Assembly (NCBI GenBank): GCA_019694875.1 | Contig: JAIBBC010000002.1 | Span: forward strand, 248,001 to 312,000 | Direction: 5' to 3' | Length of the DNA: 64,000 nt | Source: Cyclobacteriaceae bacterium | GTDB taxonomy: Bacteria > Bacteroidota > Bacteroidia > Cytophagales > Cyclobacteriaceae | Part shown: in pieces, positions 60,347-64,000 of the stretch | Layout: each line of letters starts with the position of its first letter | Numbering within the stretch: position 1 is the first letter of the stretch | Notes under the pieces: generated by a model | Told to the model about the DNA's origin: nothing | Databases searched by the model: none | Seen by the model: the letters and a program-made list of their open reading frames with translations, nothing else | Position numbers and translations under genes: made by a program

Positions 60347-61678
60347 ATGAAACGAGTAATTAATTTTTTGATAGTGGGGTTGATGCTGATGAGCGCACCG
60401 TTGCTTGCCCAGAATCCCACGGGAGTGAGGACGCAGAACGACAGAATGCAGCGTGACATCGCGGTGATGGAAACAGCGCTTTCCGAAATGATTAAACAGG
60501 AGTTTGACCAGCGCAACTTCTTCTTCATGGATATAAAGGGAAATTATCTTTCCGGCTACGGTGTAACCTTTACGGTCCCCACGGGTATGTTAAATGTATG
60601 GGGTTCGGGCAACTCGCAATATATGGTGATTAATGGCAATGGCTTTAGCAGTTCGTCAAGCTGGAGTTCAGACGATGACCTTGCGGTTACGGAAAATGAG
60701 GCTCAACAGGCAGAACAGGCGATGAAGCCGGTGAAGAAGCAGCAGAAGGAACGTGACAAAGCCGAGCGTGATGCTCAGCAAGCCTCTGACGAGGATTATG
60801 CGCGTAACGAGGCAATTGCATCAGGCGGTTACATCGGGTCGCGCAATAATGTTGGTGTTGCCACGACACGCGGCAAGCGGTATAACAGCGACAGCCTGAA
60901 TGCGATCAACAATGCAAAGATTATAAAAGCTGCGAAAACTTTTATTGCCGACTACGGAGACATGCTGAGTCAGCTTGGACCGGAAGAAAGAATCATTGTA
61001 ACGAACCGCAGCCAGGGGAATAATGAATTCTGGATTTATGGTCAGAAAGCCAAGCGCTCACTGTTAAGTGTTGAAGCAAAGAAATCAGACCTTACAGCGT
61101 TCCGTCAGGGAAAAATATCGCGCGAGCAACTGATGAGCAAGATCAAAGTTGTAAACAGCGTATCAACCGATAAAGCCGAACCGGATATGGAGTTGCTCGT
61201 GAGCATTTTCAACAGATTATACCAGAGCGATTTGTCAAAAACCTACTATGTGCAGGGCAATACATACTATGAGCATCTGAATGACTTTGGCGCGATCGTT
61301 CACATGCAGGTTTACTCCAGCAACACAAACTACCTGCCGGACCGTGGCGATGAAACCAGAACAGTTCTTTCCATGCCGACTTTGGGTTTAAATAACCTTT
61401 CGCAGGAGGAACGCGACAAAAAGGTAAAAGAGCTTTACCCGGTGTTCGAAAACGAACTGAAAGAAAATATGATCGATTACGGCCGAACTTTAAAAAGCCT
61501 GAACGACAATGAACAACTGATTGTTGACGTTACATTAACGAAATGCAAAGGTTGCGGAATTCCGTCTAAGCTGGAGGCAGCGGTGAAAGCGTCAGTGTTG
61601 AAAGACTTTAATGCAGGGAAAATTGACAGGAATACTGCGTTATCAAAAATCGAAGTGACGAAGGCAGCAAATCAATAA
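60347..61678 (+). CDS. Exported protein of unknown function
   Basis: This 443-residue protein has a signal peptide (FLIVGLMLMSAPLLA). The N-terminal third contains a Ser-rich turn (NGFSSSSSWSSDDD) and a charged, Ala-rich helical stretch (QAEQAMKPVKKQQKERDKAERDAQQAS). The later part is globular with three Cys (KCKGCGIPSK among them) and no family I recognise. It follows the anti-sigma gene closely and ends before a strong terminator. It may be the protein or envelope state that the sigma/anti-sigma pair monitors; this is inference. Confidence 0.65.
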   Translation: MKRVINFLIVGLMLMSAPLLAQNPTGVRTQNDRMQRDIAVMETALSEMIKQEFDQRNFFFMDIKGNYLSGYGVTFTVPTGMLNVWGSGNSQYMVINGNGFSSSSSWSSDDDLAVTENEAQQAEQAMKPVKKQQKERDKAERDAQQASDEDYARNEAIASGGYIGSRNNVGVATTRGKRYNSDSLNAINNAKIIKAAKTFIADYGDMLSQLGPEERIIVTNRSQGNNEFWIYGQKAKRSLLSVEAKKSDLTAFRQGKISREQLMSKIKVVNSVSTDKAEPDMELLVSIFNRLYQSDLSKTYYVQGNTYYEHLNDFGAIVHMQVYSSNTNYLPDRGDETRTVLSMPTLGLNNLSQEERDKKVKELYPVFENELKENMIDYGRTLKSLNDNEQLIVDVTLTKCKGCGIPSKLEAAVKASVLKDFNAGKIDRNTALSKIEVTKAANQ

Positions 61679-61707
61679 GCTGTTTATTACACGACAGGAT
61701 ACAGGTT

Positions 61708-61749
61708 TACCCGGATGGTTGTTACAACGTTTTACATCCGGGTATTTTT
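61708..61749 (+). terminator. Terminator of the sigma factor operon
   Basis: TACCCGGATG (61708-61717) and CATCCGGGTA (61735-61744) are perfect 10-bp arms with a 17-nt loop, followed by TTTTT. The tail may overlap a promoter for the next gene (TATTTTTA, with TTG 21 bp upstream). Confidence 0.85.
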
Positions 61750-61774
61750 ACGAATTATTTTTTAACGCAATCGC

Positions 61775-63115
61775 ATGAATAAAAAAGTCATCATTGGAGC
61801 AGGAGTAGTTGTGGTTTTACTCATTGCCTTTTTTGTTGTGAAGGGAAGCCGCAAAACAGAAGGTGCCGACATCCTGGCCAGCGTGAAACAGGGCAAGTTT
61901 AAGGTGGAGATTGAAACCACCGGAGAACTTGAAGCAAAAAACTCCGTGAACATCATGGGCCCAACTTCCCTGCGCGATTTCAGAATCTGGGAAGTCAAAA
62001 TCCAAAACATCGTTGATGAAGGTGTGGTTGTGAAAAAAGGTGACTGGGTGGCGACACTTGATCGCACAGAATTCCAGAATAAACTGGGCGACAAAAATAT
62101 TGAGCTTGAAAAAGCAAATTCAAAGTACACGCAAACTCAGCTTGATACAACGCTTACCATGCGCCAGTCGCGCGATGAACTCATCAACCTGAAGTATGGC
62201 GTGGATGAGAAGCAGATCGTGCTTGAACAATCCAAATACGAGCCGCCTGCAACCATCAAGCAGAACGAAATCAATTACGATAAAGCCGTGCGGGCTTATG
62301 AGCAAGCACTTGAGAACTACAAAATCAAAAAGAATCAGAACGTTGAAAAAATGCGCGAAGTGGCCGCCGAGCTTCGGAAAGTGCGCAACGAAATGGATAA
62401 CATGTCGAAAATCGGGGAGGCCTTTAACATCATTGCCCCGGAACCCGGGATGGTGATTTACAGCAAAGACTGGAGTGGAAAACCAATAAAGGCAGGTTCA
62501 ACTATTCAGATGTGGGATCCCGTAGTTGCCAAACTTCCTGACCTCTCACTGATGATCTCTAAAACGTATGTCAATGAAGTAGATGTGCGCAAAGTGAAAG
62601 TCGGCCAGCCCGTGGATGTGGGTCTCGATGCATATCCTGATAAGAAATTAAAAGGTACCGTTGTTCGCGTGGCGAACGTGGGTGAACAACGCCCGAATTC
62701 CGATGCAAAAGTGTTTGAAGTTACGATCGAGATCAAGGGTACTGATATGAGCCTGCGTCCGGCCATGACAACAAGCAATAAAATCATCGCGAATCAGCTC
62801 GACAGTGTGTTGTATGTTCCGCTTGAGTGCCTTCACAGTCAAAGCGATACCATCACATATGTTTACAAGAGTGATGGCTTAAAAATCAGCAAGCAGGAGG
62901 TTATCGTGGGCGATGCCAATGCCAATGATGTTGTGATCAAAGGTGGTTTGAAACTGAATGACAGGGTTTATCTGTCAAACCCTGCAGGTCAGGAAGACGA
63001 AGATGTGAATCTGCTTCCTGAAATGAACGGCAAGCGTAAGAAGAAAGAAGCAAAAGAAGAGGAGAAGAAAGATTTGCCCCCTGCTACACCTGCGATAATC
63101 TCTAAAGCGCAATAA
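61775..63115 (+). CDS. HlyD-type efflux periplasmic adaptor subunit
   Basis: This protein of 446 aa has an N-terminal membrane anchor (VIIGAGVVVVLLIAFFVV). A barrel-sandwich half follows (VEIETTGELEAKNSVNIMGP), then a long coiled coil (about residues 100-215), the second half (FNIIAPEPGMVIYSKDW), and a beta-barrel (VGLDAYPDKKLKGTVVRVANVGE). The C-terminal tail is Lys/Glu-rich. Proteins of this kind link an inner membrane ABC permease with an outer membrane channel. The next gene, a MacB-type permease, starts at the base after its stop. Confidence 0.92.
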   Translation: MNKKVIIGAGVVVVLLIAFFVVKGSRKTEGADILASVKQGKFKVEIETTGELEAKNSVNIMGPTSLRDFRIWEVKIQNIVDEGVVVKKGDWVATLDRTEFQNKLGDKNIELEKANSKYTQTQLDTTLTMRQSRDELINLKYGVDEKQIVLEQSKYEPPATIKQNEINYDKAVRAYEQALENYKIKKNQNVEKMREVAAELRKVRNEMDNMSKIGEAFNIIAPEPGMVIYSKDWSGKPIKAGSTIQMWDPVVAKLPDLSLMISKTYVNEVDVRKVKVGQPVDVGLDAYPDKKLKGTVVRVANVGEQRPNSDAKVFEVTIEIKGTDMSLRPAMTTSNKIIANQLDSVLYVPLECLHSQSDTITYVYKSDGLKISKQEVIVGDANANDVVIKGGLKLNDRVYLSNPAGQEDEDVNLLPEMNGKRKKKEAKEEEKKDLPPATPAIISKAQ

Positions 63116-64000
63116 GTGAAATCGATATTTTCTCAACGCGTACTGGCTAATCTTTACATAGCCATTGGGGCCGTACTAACCAACAAGATCAGGTCGCTGC
63201 TCACCGCACTTGGTATTATCTTCGGTGTTGCCGCGGTGATTGCCATGCTGGCCATTGGAAACGGTGCGCAGCAGGAGATTCTTGCCCAAATCAAACTGGT
63301 TGGTGTGAACAACATTGTGATCAAACCGATCATTGAGCAGGAAGAAGAAAAGATTGCAGAGAATACAGGCGCGAAGAAGGAAAAGAAAAAGTTTTCCCCA
63401 GGCCTTACGATCCGCGATGTAAACAGCATCCGCGAAACGATTCCCGGTATTACCAAAATGAGCCCGGAAATTATCCTTAACACGTATGTGATCCGAAGCG
63501 GCATCAGGCGTTCAGCCAAGCTCGTGGGCATTGACCCTTCATACTTCGATATTTTCAGTTTCGAATTACAGGAAGGTCAGCGATTCAACGATGAACAATT
63601 GAAAATCGGAGCTCCGGTATGTGTAATCGGGAATTCCATTAAAACTAAATTTTTCCCAACCGAAGATCCGATTGGTAAATCCATCAAGGTAGGCCCTCAT
63701 TGGCTGAAAATTGTTGGCGTGATGAAAGAGCGCCTCGTTTCAAAAACGAGTATCAGCAAGCTCGGTATTCGCGATTTTAACATGGACATCTATGCACCAC
63801 TTCAAACTGTGCTGGTACGTTACCGTAACCGGGATGTAATTTCTGCCGAAGCATTGCGCAAGGAAGCGATGAAAAGCGGGGGTAACTTCATTATCATTGG
63901 CGGAGGAGGTGACGGTGACGAGCAGACCGAGGAAGAGCAAATGGAGTCTAAAAACTATCATCAACTCGACAGGCTCGTAATTCAGGTAGAGCAAACGGAA
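63116..64000 (+). CDS. MacB-type ABC transporter permease (cut by window edge)
   Basis: A GTG start follows directly on the stop of the adaptor gene. The 295 residues present show the MacB/FtsX start: LANLYIAIGAVLTNKIRSLLTALGIIFGVAAVIAMLAIGNGAQQEI, then a periplasmic domain with VIGNSIKTKFFPTEDPIGKSIKVG. The stretch has a Glu/Lys-rich insert (EQEEEKIAENTGAKKEKKK) and a Gly-rich turn (IIGGGGDGDEQTEEEQ). No ATPase domain is fused at the N-terminus; a separate ATPase gene is expected nearby. The gene continues past the window. Confidence 0.9.
   Translation, partial: MKSIFSQRVLANLYIAIGAVLTNKIRSLLTALGIIFGVAAVIAMLAIGNGAQQEILAQIKLVGVNNIVIKPIIEQEEEKIAENTGAKKEKKKFSPGLTIRDVNSIRETIPGITKMSPEIILNTYVIRSGIRRSAKLVGIDPSYFDIFSFELQEGQRFNDEQLKIGAPVCVIGNSIKTKFFPTEDPIGKSIKVGPHWLKIVGVMKERLVSKTSISKLGIRDFNMDIYAPLQTVLVRYRNRDVISAEALRKEAMKSGGNFIIIGGGGDGDEQTEEEQMESKNYHQLDRLVIQVEQTE

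Noticed and set aside
1-64000. CRISPR arrays, prophage or insertion sequences with transposase
   Set aside because: No regularly spaced short repeats, phage structural genes or transposase/integrase reading frames were seen on either strand.

Overview
The window looks like a chromosome segment of a Bacteroidota bacterium, most likely order Cytophagales. The signs are a SusC/SusD outer-membrane pair with a DUF1735 lipoprotein, a protein with a type IX secretion (T9SS) sorting domain, a DUF4835 protein, the short Bacteroidota form of RpoZ, an OstA-like protein, many lipoprotein signals, and exact TAnnTTTG promoter boxes. The lineage is inferred from gene content only.

Positions 1-3070 hold a truncated NarL-type response regulator (minus strand), two CheY-like receivers with a small unknown protein between them, an antibiotic-biosynthesis-monooxygenase-fold protein, and tRNA-Leu(CAA) with a terminator. 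A small GIY-YIG nuclease gene follows the terminator directly. The tRNA 3' end, the terminator and the start of the nuclease gene are then repeated 330 bp downstream. In that second copy a 35-bp palindrome sits exactly in the T-loop sequence and the nuclease copy is frameshifted and cut off. A 220-bp fold-back sequence follows. This is the most unusual structure in the window.

Positions 3071-9926 hold three tandem paralogous TPR/transmembrane histidine kinases; the middle one is broken by a one-base frameshift. A short minus-strand tail at 9936-10013 matches the C-terminus of a gene 31 kb away.

Positions 10059-34259 look accessory: a short-chain dehydrogenase, an amidohydrolase, a serine hydrolase, small lipoproteins, a LolA-like protein, a DUF2911 fusion, alpha/beta hydrolases, two MacB/FtsX-type permeases around an S41 peptidase, a YceI pair, a Ycf48-like protein, a membrane AraC regulator, and a LuxR-type regulator whose receiver has lost its phosphorylation residues. 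Several intergenic regions share a TTATCGG-containing motif. Positions 34410-41058 are a SusC/SusD operon with two more lipoproteins and a terminator; no carbohydrate-active enzyme is beside it.

Positions 41160-61678 are mostly housekeeping: SAM hydrolase, PhoH, ComEC, enoyl-CoA hydratase, RecQ, RecN, a small Sm-like protein, DUF4835, CoaBC, RpoZ, BamD, the T9SS-sorted protein, OstA, TilS, malate dehydrogenase, a methyltransferase, and a sigma/anti-sigma/exported-protein operon. The window ends in an efflux operon (HlyD-type adaptor, then a MacB-type permease cut by the edge).
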